Shown here: positions 1 to 12,310 of the stretch, piece by piece
Numbering within the stretch: the first letter of the stretch is position 1
How the letters are laid out: every line of letters begins with the position of its first letter
Assembly: GCA_031841125.1 (NCBI GenBank)
Contig: CM063110.1
Location: forward strand, 14,875,626 to 14,939,625
DNA: 64,000 nucleotides
Reading direction: 5' to 3'
From: Acanthococcus lagerstroemiae
Taxonomy: Eukaryota; Arthropoda; Insecta; Hemiptera; Eriococcidae
Translations under genes and position numbers: made by a program
Notes under the pieces: model-generated
Databases searched by the model: none
What the model was told of the DNA's origin: nothing
Seen by the model: only the letters and a program-made list of their open reading frames with translations

Positions 1-1470
1 GCTTGCAGCTCGAGAAGAGTGTTGATAAGATGCTGGGGCTGGTCATGTAGAAGCAACTGTTGTAGTGCCTATGGACACTTTTAAGACATTGGGAGAAATC
101 ACCGGTGTGCAAAGTACGTGTTAATATGCAGAATGTGCGCAAAATGACTGCACCGATGTATCATTTTTATTAACATGCACTAGATTTTAAGGTCAGTGTT
201 GGAAATCAGGGGGCAGGAAAGAAATAACTGGGTGAAATGGGGAAATACATTCACCCACTCCCCTCCCCCTCCACAAAACCATTATAGCGCGTAAATACTG
301 GCTGTGGTGATTGAGTCCAGGAAGCGAATGCGCACTCATTTAGTTTAGAATTGTGTGGTAATTCATTACGCCCACTATCTGGTAGCCGATAACCGATATG
401 CTTCTTATCTGCTCATGTTCCGACACAAACAGCCAGTATATAAGGTGAATCAGATGTAAGAGGCCTTCCAAAATCTCATAGGAAAGAGTTGCTAGAATAT
501 GTATTACCACCATTATTGAATCAACAACTGATGATGATGACACTTGAGGACCAAGATTGATTTCTTCAGAACGATATTATTTTCGTTTTTGCACATAATT
601 TGTCACAAATACGAGATTTTCTCTGTTACTATATCATAATATGTGTAAATTTTAGCGTTTAAACTTCCGAGATCAACAATAGGCGGCATAACCAAGAGTT
701 TCCGAAGTTGGTAGCCCTGCGCTGAAAAGATGATCGTAGACATTATCACCATAAGAATGCATATAACTTGAATTCGGTTTTTCTAGTCAATAAAATGTTT
801 TCTTGCGGCTTATAATAGATGAATTTAGAGATTGAGGTCTTTAGTTTTCCTTTATGGACTTGAAACGGTTCCATTTTCCATGTGTTAGTTGTTTACAAGC
901 GAGTTTTGTACCAATGGGTAAACTTCCATAAGAAAAACTGTAATTTGGAAATCAACTTATTCATCTAACTAGAGCGAATAAAGTGCATTAAATTACCTTT
1001 CATTATAAACTAGAGACTTCAAGCTTCAATTTTGACACATTATATGACAAGAAAACCTATTTTCAGCAATTATGGAAGCTTTTAAGTATACCAACTTTAC
1101 ATGTATTCTTATGGGAACATCAACCTTAATCGCCTTTTCAGGAGGTCGACACTAGCGAATCTGGACACGGTTACGCCGCCTGTAACTATGCTTAGATTTT
1201 GTATTATTTTTGTTAACATACATTTAATCTAAGCCCGGTGACGTAAATAAAGGGGAAATGGGGAGAAAATTACTTATGAAAATACAAAAAAATATAACTG
1301 ACCTCCCCCCCCCCCCAAAGTATTTCCTGTTGAAAGATTTTTTTGGTATTTTTCTCACAATTGGTACTTTATTTTGAACTGAATTAGCTCAAAAAATTAT
1401 TTGGTCCACCTAGATTCCCATTCTGTCCCACTGTGTGGCATCACTGCGGTCTACATCGCTACAACCGGCA
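1..1470. other. AT-rich stretch without a recognisable gene
   Basis: I see no coding frame with family resemblance here. There is a G/C-run-bearing patch near 235-290 and another near 1300-1317, of the kind that sits in the short inverted-repeat elements elsewhere in the window, but I could not find paired ends for either. Confidence 0.4.
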
Positions 1471-1476
1471 TCAGTT

Positions 1477-1713
1477 TCAATCTGTGGCGCACTCTACAAA
1501 AAGACTGCAGCACTCTGTAGTAAGCAGGCAGCACTGTAAACAATTTGTGCTATTGTCTTCAGTAGGGGGATTTTCAGAACTGTCTTCAGCAGCAGGAAAT
1601 TCAGAACAGCTGATCCCGACAATACAAAGCATAATTAGAAAACCAAAAAAAAAGAATAAGCCTAGAACCACTGCAGTCACCTCGGCATCCGTCAACGTCA
1701 TTGTACTCTGCAT
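1477..1713 (-). CDS. Small single-pass membrane protein with cysteine-rich tail (family member 1)
   Basis: I do not recognise a named family. Read from the methionine at 1713 (a second start lies at 1701), the frame gives about 78 residues. A short N-terminus is followed by a strongly hydrophobic segment at roughly residues 15-34, an acidic serine-rich linker, and a C-terminal part with CC pairs, including an ECC motif. This order matches the frame at 34765-34971. Just upstream on the minus strand is a pyrimidine-rich stretch ending TTTCACAG at 1806, also found before the other two family members, so the exon probably begins at 1805 and the coding part is in one exon. The open frame runs upstream through this acceptor to 1875, and I regard that extension as chance. 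Unlike the 34.8-kb copy it lacks an arginine-rich segment after the membrane span. The function is unknown; the frame could also be an old pseudogene that happens to be open. Confidence 0.4.
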   Translation of the reverse strand: MQSTMTLTDAEVTAVVLGLFFFFGFLIMLCIVGISCSEFPAAEDSSENPPTEDNSTNCLQCCLLTTECCSLFVECATD

Positions 1714-1905
1714 GCAATTCTTCCGACGAGGGTTACAGTGTACCGTTCTGCCGAAATTGTTGTTTTTTAAATTCCATTCGAAATTCAATTTCGAAACTAC
1801 CAAACCTGTGAAATACAAATGGAAATTAGCGCACAATTCGCAATTGATTCTGTGTAACTTCAATTCTTTAATCATTAAGTGTTTCCAGAATTAGTCCCCT
1901 CATTT

Positions 1906-2801
1906 TTTAAATCTTAATTTCGGTGATTTAAATGGTAATTTATCAAAATTGAATGATTTCCAGTTGGACTTTCTTTTTTGATCGTGTGACCAGGAAAAGG
2001 AACCGTAAACTTCGTGTCTTATAAGTACCATTTCAAGAACCATGTGCTTCCACGTTTCATTGTTGGCACTGCATGGAGACCTAATAACCTTCCTGGGCGC
2101 AAGTGAATTGCAAATTTTAATGTGAAGGGGCGCCTGAAGTGCATGTATGAATTGCCAACCGCTATATAGATTCACATTGTAGGAGATACATGAATTGCGA
2201 ACTATTTATCATTCACATCCCGACCTGTTTACTTTCGTTGATACTCTTGTTTTATTCCAAAACAAAACCTATATGACAATGAACAGTATTGCTGATGCCA
2301 GTTTGCGCCGATTTTGCATAAAGAAGTGAGAGCTGGGTAGCAGTTTTTGGGTTGGAAAATTCAGGACCAGTGGCGTAGCGTGGGTGTTTGACCATGGTGA
2401 GCCCTGGCAAATTTTGCTTATTAACTGCAATTTAAAGCCCCCTCCCCCCGCCTTATATGTTTGTAAGTTTTGCACGCATCAACTATTTTCTTTCTTTCTC
2501 TTCTCAAAATGACTGTAAACATAATTTTAAACAGATAGGCTTTAGGCTACAACTTAAAATTTGTTAATGTTGCATCATTTACAAAAAATGTTGTGATTAA
2601 ACATCTGATCATACATTGAACAAATAAAAGCCATGGAAGAAAATCAAGTACGTTAATGATGGTCTACATAGCGTAATATATTTATGAACTATTTATAGAT
2701 GAGCTCTGTTCCTCGTGATTTGGATATAAATTTATCAATTATTACTTTATTATAATAAGTTGCTGAAAATCGAAGTTCATTTAATAATTTTTCTTCTATA
2801 T
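1906..2801. other. Non-coding stretch with one hAT-like element end
   Basis: At 2369-2381 lies CAGTGGCGTAGCG, which matches the terminal repeat of the complete short elements at 40389 and 51311, and a C-rich run follows at about 2440. I could not find the opposite end, so this looks like a truncated copy. The remainder is AT-rich and shows no gene. Confidence 0.35.
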
Positions 2802-4263
2802 TTATAAGAGACTAGCGGACCCGCTTCGTGGCTCATCTAGACCGTAGGCTAAAGTGAGATGGCTTAAGTGAGTTAGACGGAGGTGCTAAAATTAGAAATA
2901 AAAAAAACTATTCGACGAAGTGGCAAGGTGGGTCTTGACCTCCTGGGTACTTACTCTTCAAATCGCATTGAGTTCAATCGGAGTGTCCTGATTCACTTGC
3001 AGTTTATCGCTTCATGTTTGTGTTGTTCGACGAAGATGTTAGGGGTTCTTAAAAATTCCATTGGATAGTTAAAATATAACCCCTCACCCCTCCACTCCAT
3101 ATCTTTCCTAATGAGCTACAGGTCAAAAATTGATAATTATATTTCCCAGTTGTGTTTTTTGCAACTTTACAATATTTTCCTTTTTTCTCTTTGTCTCTTC
3201 TTCTTTTTCTCTTTTTCCGAATTTTTGTCCTTTTCCTCGCTGTTTTTGTACAAAAATCTGCAGCCCTTCGAAATCTGCCACCCTAAGCATTTGCTTAATA
3301 TGCCTAGTGGGAAATCCATCAGTGAAACTGATACTACATAATAAAGAAATTACGTTGGTAGGTATTTAAATATTTCGGGGGTCCGGACCCCAACCCTCTC
3401 TCCTCTGTATCCATTTCTGCCCTCAGCTCTTATGGTTCACCCGCCAACCTCGAACAAATATGCTCACCCACCTACAGACAAACTAACATTTTTATATATG
3501 TGTTACAGAATAGAGATTTTGATAACACATTTTTACATGCAGTTTTTACTAATGGTTGCTGTAAAGAAAGAAAAAAAAAAAAAGTAAAAGAATAGGCGCA
3601 TCTACCTATTATACCTACGTCCTTTGTTGTTTCTGTTCTCGGCCTTTCTTCTTGTATGTTTGTGCGCGTGTATTCATAGCCGATTCTTGGCTAGAAAAGG
3701 TTCACTAAGAAACACTACTGAAATTTACAGAAATTTACGACTGCAAGCAGCTTCAACTCTCATTGCGTTCAACTGGAGGGCCCTGATCTATTTGCAGTTT
3801 ACTACATATTTCATATTTGTGTTATTCTGAGGAACTTGTTGATGTTTTCAAAAATTCAATCGGATAATTAGAAGAGATGCTGAACATAGTTTTCAAAAAC
3901 TGAAATTTTAGGGTTTTTGGAGGTTATATGTGGTTGAAAATGGGCTGTGTGGTACATAAAATTAGTACGAAACAATATCCAAGTATGTTACAGTCGTATT
4001 AAATCCGATGTACATGTAATTATGAGGCATTTTGAGCTCGTTTTGGAAATTTCAGATTTTTAACCCCCTAATAATTTCTGAAGGGAGACAGTTACAGCCA
4101 CCAAATTTTATTTAAGATAATGTGAAGAAGTTCCATGTAAAACAATTCCGAAAAGTTCAAGTTCAGAAAGTACGACCTCCCCCCAACTCTTATGGTTCAC
4201 CCGCCAACGTCGAACAAACACGCACACAAACAAACAAACTTACACGTTTATATAGCAGATAGA
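2802..4263. repeat. Two-unit dispersed repeat
   Basis: Two related units follow each other. Segment 2957-3075 resembles 3747-3865, and segment 3391-3500 resembles 4170-4255, including a shared CTCTTATGGTTCACCCGCCA. The left end carries ACTAGCGGACCCGCTTCG. The right end has alternating CACACAAACAAACAAAC and a TTTATATAG tail, which is like the ends of abundant insect repeat families. A pyrimidine-rich tract lies at 3180-3230. Frames inside it are short and not family-like. I infer a repeat present here as a tandem or nested pair; its class is not clear. Confidence 0.5.
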
Positions 4264-4567
4264 TCAGTCAGTCTTTCTCGTGCCTGAGTTAATCTCAAGT
4301 ATAAGTTTTAATTCTTTTTAGTGCAGAGAAAGATCTCTGTACTCCCGCTGTAGTAGCTGGAATGGTACATGGTTCAATATGGAATAAATTGCACAGTAAA
4401 GTTCTGTTTGAAAGAAAAAAAGCAAACGAAATAAAATAACAGTACGTGAGTAGTTAAATCACACGTATAAGGGCATGATCCTTCACACAATCAACAGCAC
4501 GACAGCACACTGACACTACATCACTGTTCAGGACTACGAAAGCGGTCGATTGACTAGGTTTAAATTA

Positions 4568-4782
4568 GGGCCGGATTAAGGTCATGAGCGCCCCTGGACC
4601 TGGACACTCGCTCAGAGACCCCCCCCCCCTTCGAGCTTTTGCTAAAATAATTACTTACCCCTGCCCCCCTCAAACAATTTTCAACACACAAAAGTTGGAT
4701 GGCTGTATTATACTTGAAAATTTTTCCGCCCCTCAAAAATGTTCCGCCCTGGGCAGGAGGGTCCGTGCGTTAATCCGAGGGC
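4568..4782. mobile_element. Short inverted-repeat element, hAT-like ends
   Basis: The left end reads GGGCCGGATTAAGG and the right end reads CGTTAATCCGAGGGC, which are imperfect inverted repeats. The interior holds a long C run at 4619-4629, and a G run follows just outside at about 4787. There is no coding frame of interest. The exact boundaries and target-site duplication are not resolved. Confidence 0.5.
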
Positions 4783-6568
4783 GTGTTGGGGGGGGGGGAA
4801 ATAATTTGGCCTACGTTTTGCCTTTTTTACGTTTTAATATGACGCTGATTGATATTTTGATTATATTTGTGAGTAAACGTACCTACTGTCTCATATTCAA
4901 ATAATTTGTACCGTAGAACCGTATATTACATGATTTTCCCGTATTGTTCTAACCTACGCGGTACAGATGTACAAGTTTGCAGTTCACATGTATACCCGGT
5001 TTGCAGTTCACACATGCGTTCCTCCACTTCTTTCAGGCTCAGTTTGCAGTTCATACATCCGGTTCTCTCTGTTGGCAATTCATGTACGCCCACGTTCCCA
5101 CGTACACACTATAAAGAACTTGTCAAGTTACCAAAGCTCCGGTAACTTATGGTAATCAGGTTGCTGGGCAGTTTTATTGGTATCTCGGGAGGGTTCGTCA
5201 CAATAGATAGGTAGCCTTGAATAGGGTTTTTGCTAATTGACCATTCCGGAACACGAAAGAGTGAAACGATGAAGAATATGATTTTAATACGTATACATAG
5301 TTACCTTATTATTGAATGCCAACTTGACTTACCAGAAATAAGATGACTAACTGACACTGTTAAAGATGCATAAAACCACTGACCGATAATTAAAACAGAA
5401 ATAGATATCATAAAATGAGAATAAAAATTAATTCAAAATCGACAGCGAGTAACGTATGAGAAAGCATTGGCAAAATAAGAATTCACCGAATATTTTTGTT
5501 GTTGCCAAAATAGATATAACACATGATCTGAGAATACCAGTCGTTGGAGTCCAAGGTCGAAGTTGAAGTACGCAAGCGCAGTTGCCATACACACGTGTTC
5601 GGAAAAAGTAAAAAAAATTGATAAGGAAGCGAGATTCGCGCGTGTCCGTATGGCTGAAGCGATCAAAGTTTGAGCGCGACGTTGCCGCAATAGAGCGACG
5701 ATGGAAAAACAAAATATAATCAACGCTTATTGGTCGAGGCGAGGAGAACGAAAAAATTGATGACCTCGTTAAGTTGACTACGAAGTAGACCTATAAAACA
5801 ACCAGTCGTCGGGGCGCCAGAAAAGAATATTGTTGTATTATACCAAATTTAAGTCAGAATCGCCGATGATACGAAATCGGAGTAGTTGAACGCCGCCGGT
5901 GTTTCGGAGTAACGGGAAGAAAAATTAGGGTTACCAACCGATTTTTTCAAAAACGCAAAATACTCTCTTTTGAAACCGGCAAATTTTTTACTGAAACCGC
6001 CAATCGCTGAAACGCGCTCGGAACTTGCTATTATGATTTCAGTAAGAATTTACCTTCAAATAACTCTAAATTTTTTAAAACTCAAAATATCGAATCATCG
6101 CCTGCACATTTCCTATGGGAGCCAATTATTTGATCACTCAAAGTATAGTCTGTTCACGTGTTCACGTTAAGATTGAGGTAGATATAAGACCAACCCTGTC
6201 GAGAGGAGAGGGAGGAAGGAGGAAATACCCTGGGCCCGGACTTTCAAGGGCGCCCTTTATTTTTAAAAGGCCTGAATTTCAATCATATTGTACATCAGAT
6301 CAGCAATTACTCCTTACACCATGAAAGAAACCTCTTATCCCGCAGCTAATAATTTTTTCCCATTTAACAAAAGAACAAATTGAACTGGAAGGAGAGAGGG
6401 GCCCGTGGAAATTCCCCCAGGCCCTATTTTTCTCTCTACAGGGCTGTTTAAGACACCCTTTCAATCGCTGCTTGCCATCACAGGTATAATGTTCGAGTAC
6501 AGCACGGAGGACAGCTAAATCATCTTTGAAATTTTTGTTCAGTAAGTCCAGTGAATTGCCCGCGAATC
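4783..6568. other. Stretch without recognisable genes
   Basis: I see short frames only. The 94-96 codon frames on the minus strand at 5428-5723 overlap in different phases and have no recognisable motif. G/C-rich patches near 6190-6260 and 6390-6430 resemble degraded inverted-repeat elements, without resolvable ends. Confidence 0.35.
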
Positions 6569-7670
6569 TGAGGCGAAACTTGACTTTCAGTTTGGGTGGG
6601 GGGAGGGGGGTGAAGAAGGTAAATTTGCTAACAAATATTTTCTTTTAACTAAAAATTTGTCGGTTTTTTAATCAAAATATTTTTTAATTGAAAAAATAAT
6701 AATAAAAAGACAAACGTTCTTAGAATATGAAAATTTTAAATAAACAGTTTCAAAATTTGCTGACTGCCTAATTATTGGGGGTGTTTCACACTCCCCCCCC
6801 CCAACCATAGTTTCGTCCCTGCAAATGCAGTTTGGGACCTTATCTCCCAATATCTCACATTTGCGCACATGAGCATACCCTATTCTGGGAGGGTAAGGTG
6901 GAAGGATGTTAGGGATACTTGAGAGGAACACAACTTCCTTTACACATTGAAGGGGTCATAGTTTACTCTTGGTGATCTTTTTTTCTGAATTTCCTCTGAT
7001 TCTTCTCTTAAATTGATTACAATAAAATCAAACAAAATAAATAAATAAAAACTACAATAAAATCAAATAAAATAAATAAATAAATAAAAACTACAAAGTT
7101 TCTTGTCGGTCGGATTAGGGGAATTCATGCCAGAAGTTCCCTTTCGTTTTTATGGGAAAATACGTGGAATTTTGACTTTTGTTCCAGACTAAATTTCCTT
7201 CCTATTCGGGCCGTACAGTGGTAAAATATCGACTACTCTCATCAGCGACCAAAACGTGAAGTTTTTGACACATGTAGCAAAATTTTGGAATCTAGGTATA
7301 AAAATAGTCTTAATCGAAAGAAAATTCGTTGTTCGAAAAATTCGTTTCTGTTTAAATACTTCAAAAACGTATTTTTCGAGATATTTCAATTTTAATGAGT
7401 ATGTGCATTAATGGGGAAAATGTATAGATTTACCTTTAACTACTTATCTCTTCGACACGATAGCGACGCGCTCTGGCGGATGTACGGCCCGATATATTCA
7501 CCAGGACCAAAGACCGTAAATTAAACAATAGGAACATTTGCTATCGGATTCAGCTATGTGACATGGGAATATAAGTCTTTTGCTTTCAACTTTTAGATTT
7601 TAGTAAAATGTTCAACTTTCTCAAATTTCCGGGTTTAGGTCAAACAGAGAATCTAGTAACAACAGATTTT
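6569..7670. repeat. Composite dispersed repeat, copy A
   Basis: This copy begins with a ~250-bp module (6569-6821) whose ends read GGCGAAACT and AGTTTCGTCCCTG, an inverted repeat, with G and C runs inside. A ~0.85-kb part follows that matches 10110-10785 and 53115-53745. An (AAATA)n-type microsatellite at 7020-7093 interrupts it. It ends near the GTGA satellite, so the second module seen in the other two copies is missing. The minus-strand frame at 6668-6931 is part of the repeat and recurs at 9997-10251. Confidence 0.65.
7020..7093. repeat. AAATA-type microsatellite
   Basis: Runs of AATAAATAAATAAA-type units are repeated in two blocks, each starting with CAATAAAATCAAA. The microsatellite lies inside composite repeat copy A and is absent from the matching position of copies B and D. 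Confidence 0.7.
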
Positions 7671-7710
7671 GGGTTTCTCAAAGCGGTGGCGCGCTATAGT
7701 CGTTTACAAA

Positions 7711-8296
7711 TGATTGAGTGAATGAGTGAATCACTTATTCATTGAGTGAGTGACGAAGTGAGGAAGTGAATGAATAACTGATTTAGAGAATGAATGAATA
7801 AATCACTGAGTCACTGAGTAAGTGATTGAGTAACTGTGTGAATAACTGAATAAGTAAGCGAGTGACTGAGTGAACCACTAAATAAGTAAGTGAATGCCTG
7901 AGTGAGTGAGTGAATCACTGACTCATTGGATGAGTGATGGAGTGAGGAAGTGAATGAATAACTGAGTAAGTGAGTGAATCACTAAATAAGTAAGTGAGTG
8001 ATAGAGTGAGGAAGTGAATGAATAACTAAATTAGAGAATTAGTAAATGACCAAGTAAGGAAGTGAATCACTGAATCACTGAGTAAGTGACTGAGTAACTG
8101 AGTGAATCACTAAATAATAAGCAAATGACTGACTGAGTGAATGAATCACTGACTTATTGAGTGAGTGGCGGAGTGAGGAAGTGAATGAATAACTACATTA
8201 CAGAACGAGTGAATAATTAAGTGAGTGATGAATCACTAAATGAGTAAGCGAGTGACTCAGTGAATCACTGAATCACTGAGTAAGTGATTGAGTAAC
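7711..8296. repeat. GTGA/GAATGA-rich satellite
   Basis: About 586 bp consist almost entirely of degenerate GTGA, GAATGA and AATCACT words. A higher-order unit is visible: GTGAGGAAGTGAATGAATAA occurs at 7758, 7942, 8006 and 8173, so the array is not a simple tetranucleotide run. No frame through it is plausible as protein. Confidence 0.8.
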
Positions 8297-8500
8297 ACTC
8301 TGAAACGTAAAAAAAAAAACATTGCCCCCGTCTCCATCTTGACAACTGTGACAAGTGTAATACCTCCCTTTCTTCGAAAAGTCGGTAAAACTCGGCCCGC
8401 AAATGGTTCGCTAATTTTATGTAAAAAGTTAGGGCTTTGCAAAATTAGTTTTTACAGCAACAAAAACTATCAAATTTATGAAAAAAATGATTCATATTAA

Positions 8501-8741
8501 AATTGAAGGGTAAAGAATCAAGACTCACATTTGCCAGTTTACTTCAAGGGCGCGAATAGGCAAAATACTGTACACAGGTGCAGGAATATCTTTGCTGCGC
8601 CTGTGAACGTGGAGTATGTTATACATATCGTACATTCACAAGCGCAGCAAAGATATTCCTGCACCTGTGTACAGTATTTTGCCTATTTGCGCCCTTGAAG
8701 TAAAATGGCAAATGTGAGTTTTGATTCTTTACCCTTCAATT
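8501..8741. repeat. 241-bp near-perfect inverted repeat (hairpin)
   Basis: The left arm 8501-8610 and right arm 8632-8741 are reverse complements over 110 bp, with about five mismatches by eye, around a 21-base loop. No coding frame and no clear target-site duplication is visible. A transcript across it would fold into one long double-stranded RNA. It may be a foldback transposon or an hpRNA-type small-RNA source. Confidence 0.85.
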
Positions 8742-9918
8742 GTTCCTCGCAAGATTGTATACAAGAAAGGTTCCATTTAATTTTCTCCTAACTACCCTAG
8801 AAATTTTGGAAAGAGGGGGTAAAGTATGCTCCTTTTTATACCGTGCATCAGCAGCATAGGCCTTACAGGGGAGAACGTAAAATTTTCAACAGTTCCTTGA
8901 TTCTACCAATTTCAGAAAACAGAATGCAAATCACTTCCGTGCACGTTTCTCGACATCCTCGTCTACGTGTTTCTTGAATTCTTTCTTGCCCCACTTCCCT
9001 ATCCGTAGATAGCAGACTGAAAATTTTGTTCTCTGTATAAATTACTTTTTATTGCAGATGTTTAAAAAGTTCATTTACCCAAATAATCATCGAAGCGCGA
9101 TATATCGGCTAGCAGGGTGTCAAGGTCACAGAATTCGATCTCGGTAGTGGTTTGACTGTACATCAAAAATTTATTGTGGTATCAAGGAGGAGGCGAGAGC
9201 TCAGAAAGTTCATATGTTGCCGTATGGCTATCGTTTCACAGTGTTTCAAGATCGTTGAACTCGTTAACTCGTTTCAGAGTCAGTTTTACTCCGAAATGAA
9301 GATTCTGATGCCCAAAGAGGGGGAGAGGGCGAATAAATGAAGATGACCGTGGACCAACGTGGATATCATCAGGCAGGGTTCCAAGGTCGTTCGACTCGTT
9401 CCTGATGTCAATTTTACCCTATGAAAATTATCATGCCAAAGGAGAGGGAGGGAACCCATTAATGAAGATGAAATACAGGTAATATGGATATCATTATGCA
9501 GGGTTTCAACGCCGCTGAGCTTATTTCTAATGTCATGGTGTCTACCTGTCTGACGAGGTCGAAACCTAAAAATAAAGAACTATTAGTGCACTATTAGAGG
9601 CCATAGAGTAGAGGGGAGCAAAATGACGCATAGAGAAAAGAGGACTATTGCTTTTTTTCTATTTTGCGCTTTCTATTTGGCAATACTGATCCAAGCTATC
9701 GAAAGAACTACCAAAACACATCCTTTTTGCGAAGTGTCGTACAGTTTTTTATATAACGTTACAGATATTCATTATCACGTGGGAACAGTCCTTCGGTTTA
9801 ATTTTACGTATGATAGAGGGGGCAGGTTGACACACTTCCGGTTTGAACCCCCGAGGTTCTCCTCTTTACGCCAGTAGATAAAAATTAAGTTATGTTTAAA
9901 AACTACAATATACAAGCC
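8742..9918. other. Gene-poor stretch with a degenerate repeated unit
   Basis: Around 9240-9540 a unit of about 150 bp recurs imperfectly. It contains GGATATCAT, a CAGGGTT-TCAA word and an AATGAAGATGA word. Part of the same text (a TTGATGTCA-TTTACCC phrase) appears again near 28125-28200, so this is a dispersed repeat family. Confidence 0.4.
9623..9877 (+). CDS. Hypothetical 84-residue frame with a hydrophobic N-terminus
   Basis: The frame starts with basic residues, followed by a hydrophobic stretch at about residues 9-25 that could act as a signal peptide or membrane anchor. The remaining ~55 residues contain one cysteine, and two possible N-glycosylation sites (NVT, NFT). I do not recognise it. 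It sits between dispersed repeats and may well be a chance frame; I found no supporting splice or polyadenylation signal. Confidence 0.15.
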   Translation: MTHREKRTIAFFLFCAFYLAILIQAIERTTKTHPFCEVSYSFLYNVTDIHYHVGTVLRFNFTYDRGGRLTHFRFEPPRFSSLRQ

Positions 9919-11067
9919 AAAGACGAAACTTGATTTTCAGTTGTTTTTTGGGAAGAAAGAAGGGGAGGGGGTGAAGAAGGAAAATTTGCCAATTTTTTAA
10001 TTGAATAGAAAACAATAAACATTCTTAGAAAATGAGAAATTTAAATGAACAGTTTCAAAATTTGCAGACTGCCTAATTATTAGGGGTGTTTCACCCCACC
10101 TTTCGTCCCTGCAAATGCAGATTGGAACCTTATCCCCCAGGCACTCATATTTGCGCCCATGAGCATACCCTAGTCCGGAAGGGTAAGCTGGAGGGATGTT
10201 AGGAATACTTGAGAGGAACACACAACTTCCTTTACACATTAAGGATGTCACTATTTACGCTTGGTGGTATTTTTTTCTGAATTTCTTCTGATTCGTTTCC
10301 TAAATTGGTTCCAATAAAATCAAAAAAGAAAAATCCTATAAAGTTCGGATTAGGGGAATCCTTACCACAAGTTCCCTATCGTTCTTATGGGAAAAACACA
10401 TGGAATTTTGACTTTTGTTCCAGACTAAATGTCTCTTCTATATTCACTAGGATTAAAGCCGTAAATTAAACAATAGAACATTTGCTATCGGATTTAGCTT
10501 GTGACATTGAAAAATACCTAAGTCTTATGCTTTCAACTTTTAGATTTTAATAAAATGTTCAACTTTCAAGTCTCAGTCTCTAAGTCAAACAGAAAATCTA
10601 GTAAAAACAGAATAGTCATTGAAATTCAAAATTCAACTCGTTTGCTATCGACTTTCAGATTTTCGAAATGTCTTCCATATTTCAGCTTTGTTTCAACCTT
10701 TCAGATAAAGTTCGATACTCAGCTTGAAACCTTTGATCAGTTTTTGACTGACTAGTCTCTGACAGGAGTCCAGGGTACTCCATTTTCAGAAACGAAATTA
10801 GACTTTGGGAAGGTGGAGAAAAAAAAATTGCCGACAAATATGTTTTAAAAACTAAAAATTCGCTGACAAAATTTTAAAAAAATTAATAATTTGCCGATTT
10901 CTTAATCGAAATATTTTTTAATTTTAAAAAAAACAAAAAAAAAACAAAACAAGAAACAAACAAACAAACATTCATAAGAAATGAAACATTCCGATGAACA
11001 GTTTTAAGATTTTCCGACTGCCAAATTATTGGGGGGGGGGAGGGGGTTCTACATAGTTTCGTCCCTG
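9919..11067. repeat. Composite dispersed repeat, copies B and C
   Basis: A terminal module opens at 9919 (AGACGAAACTTGATTTTCAG), followed by the ~0.65-kb body also seen in copy A. A second module lies at 10785-11067 and ends AGTTTCGTCCCTG. The same module-body-module order occurs at 52857-54034. The two modules are in direct orientation, and each has its own inverted ends. Confidence 0.6.
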
Positions 11068-11273
11068 ATACCAGCTAAATTTGGATAAATAATAAACGAC
11101 ATATTTTTTACAAAATAATATTTAGGAGTGTTTTATTTGTAGTCGTCTTGCTCCCATTGTTCAGTCATCTTCTCCCTTTGAAAAAATGAGGGGTAAGTAA
11201 AATTACTACTTTTTTGAAATCGTCATAGATCATTCTCAACTTAGTTTAGAAATTTCCAACTAGTATTCGGTAT

Positions 11274-11441
11274 CAGTGCCGTATCCAGAAATATGGCGAG
11301 GGGGGTGTTGACCTAACATATGGGGTATTTTAAACTAAATTTATTTTCTAATGTTTCTGAGATCCGCATTTTCTTGAATTTTTAAGCGCACGGCCGTACC
11401 CAAGGGGGTTTCAGATCCCCCACCCCCCGTATACGGCCCTG
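11274..11441. mobile_element. 168-bp hAT-like short element
   Basis: The ends read CAGTGCCGTATCCAG and, on the other strand, CAGGGCCGTATACGG. G and C runs lie just inside both ends. The flanking eight bases (TTCGGTAT on the left, CCTGGTAT on the right) match at 5 of 8, which would fit a decayed hAT-type duplication. It has no coding capacity. Confidence 0.6.
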
Positions 11442-11969
11442 CCTGGTATGATAATGTAGTTTTAATCGTAGCCTAATTCTTATCTACGGGCGTAAAGGGG
11501 AGAAGCTATGGGGTTCAAACCTTGAGTGCGTCACGTTGGCCCTCGCTACTCAAAGGGTTTCATTTTCGGATTTTTTGAAACTTCTCTCAGAGTTGCATGG
11601 TCGATTGATTCCTAATGAGATTTTCCCAAAAAATTCGTAGATTTTACTTTCGTCCAAGAGAAATACTTGTTTCGATTTTTTTAGGGACTTTTAGGAAACT
11701 AAATGAGGGAATTTAAGAATACTTGGAGGACCTGTAGACATCCTGTATTACTATTAAGCCGATATCGCGAATTGGGGAGACTGGTGCGTTAACAAGTGGT
11801 TCAACGAGAGCATTGAAACAGGTTCATTTTGCTACGGGAAATATATAATAGCACAGGAAGGTAAAAAATTTACACAGGAATAAAGTGCACAGGAAAATAA
11901 TTAGAAATCCCGCACATTTAAAATGAAAATGACGAGATCCGTCACGCAGCATTTATAGGTGTATGAACG

Positions 11970-12310
11970 AGATCTCGTGAAGGTGGTGATTGGGGCAAGA
12001 GTTCGTGATTGAGGAGGGACTTGAGATGGGGATGGTATGGGGTAAGGGGGTCATAATATGTGCGAATTCTTGGTGGAGAAGGAAGTTGTGGTTGGGAAGG
12101 GAATTTATGATTAGAGAGGGGGTCTTATTGGAAAAGGGGATCGTGAGGAAAAGCTTCGTTGTGAGGGTTGTGTTGGACGAGAGGACTCATGCGGGGGAAG
12201 AGGCACGGTGTGGGGGAGAAGGTACGTGTTGGAGGTGGAGGCTCGGGAGAAGAGGTCTTGTGATGAAGGTGGATGCCCGATGTGGGGGGAGAAGGCTGAG
12301 GGGGGTAATC
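11970..12310. other. Strongly strand-asymmetric GA/GT-rich tract
   Basis: The plus strand is rich in G with almost no C over about 340 bp and holds many GGGG and GGG runs. This produces a 145-codon frame at 11990-12427 with a biased composition (G, E, R, V, W). I regard the frame as a by-product of composition. G-quadruplex formation is possible. Confidence 0.45.

Noticed and set aside
7711..8296. CRISPR-like array
   Set aside because: The repeats are degenerate short words without unique spacers, in eukaryotic DNA.
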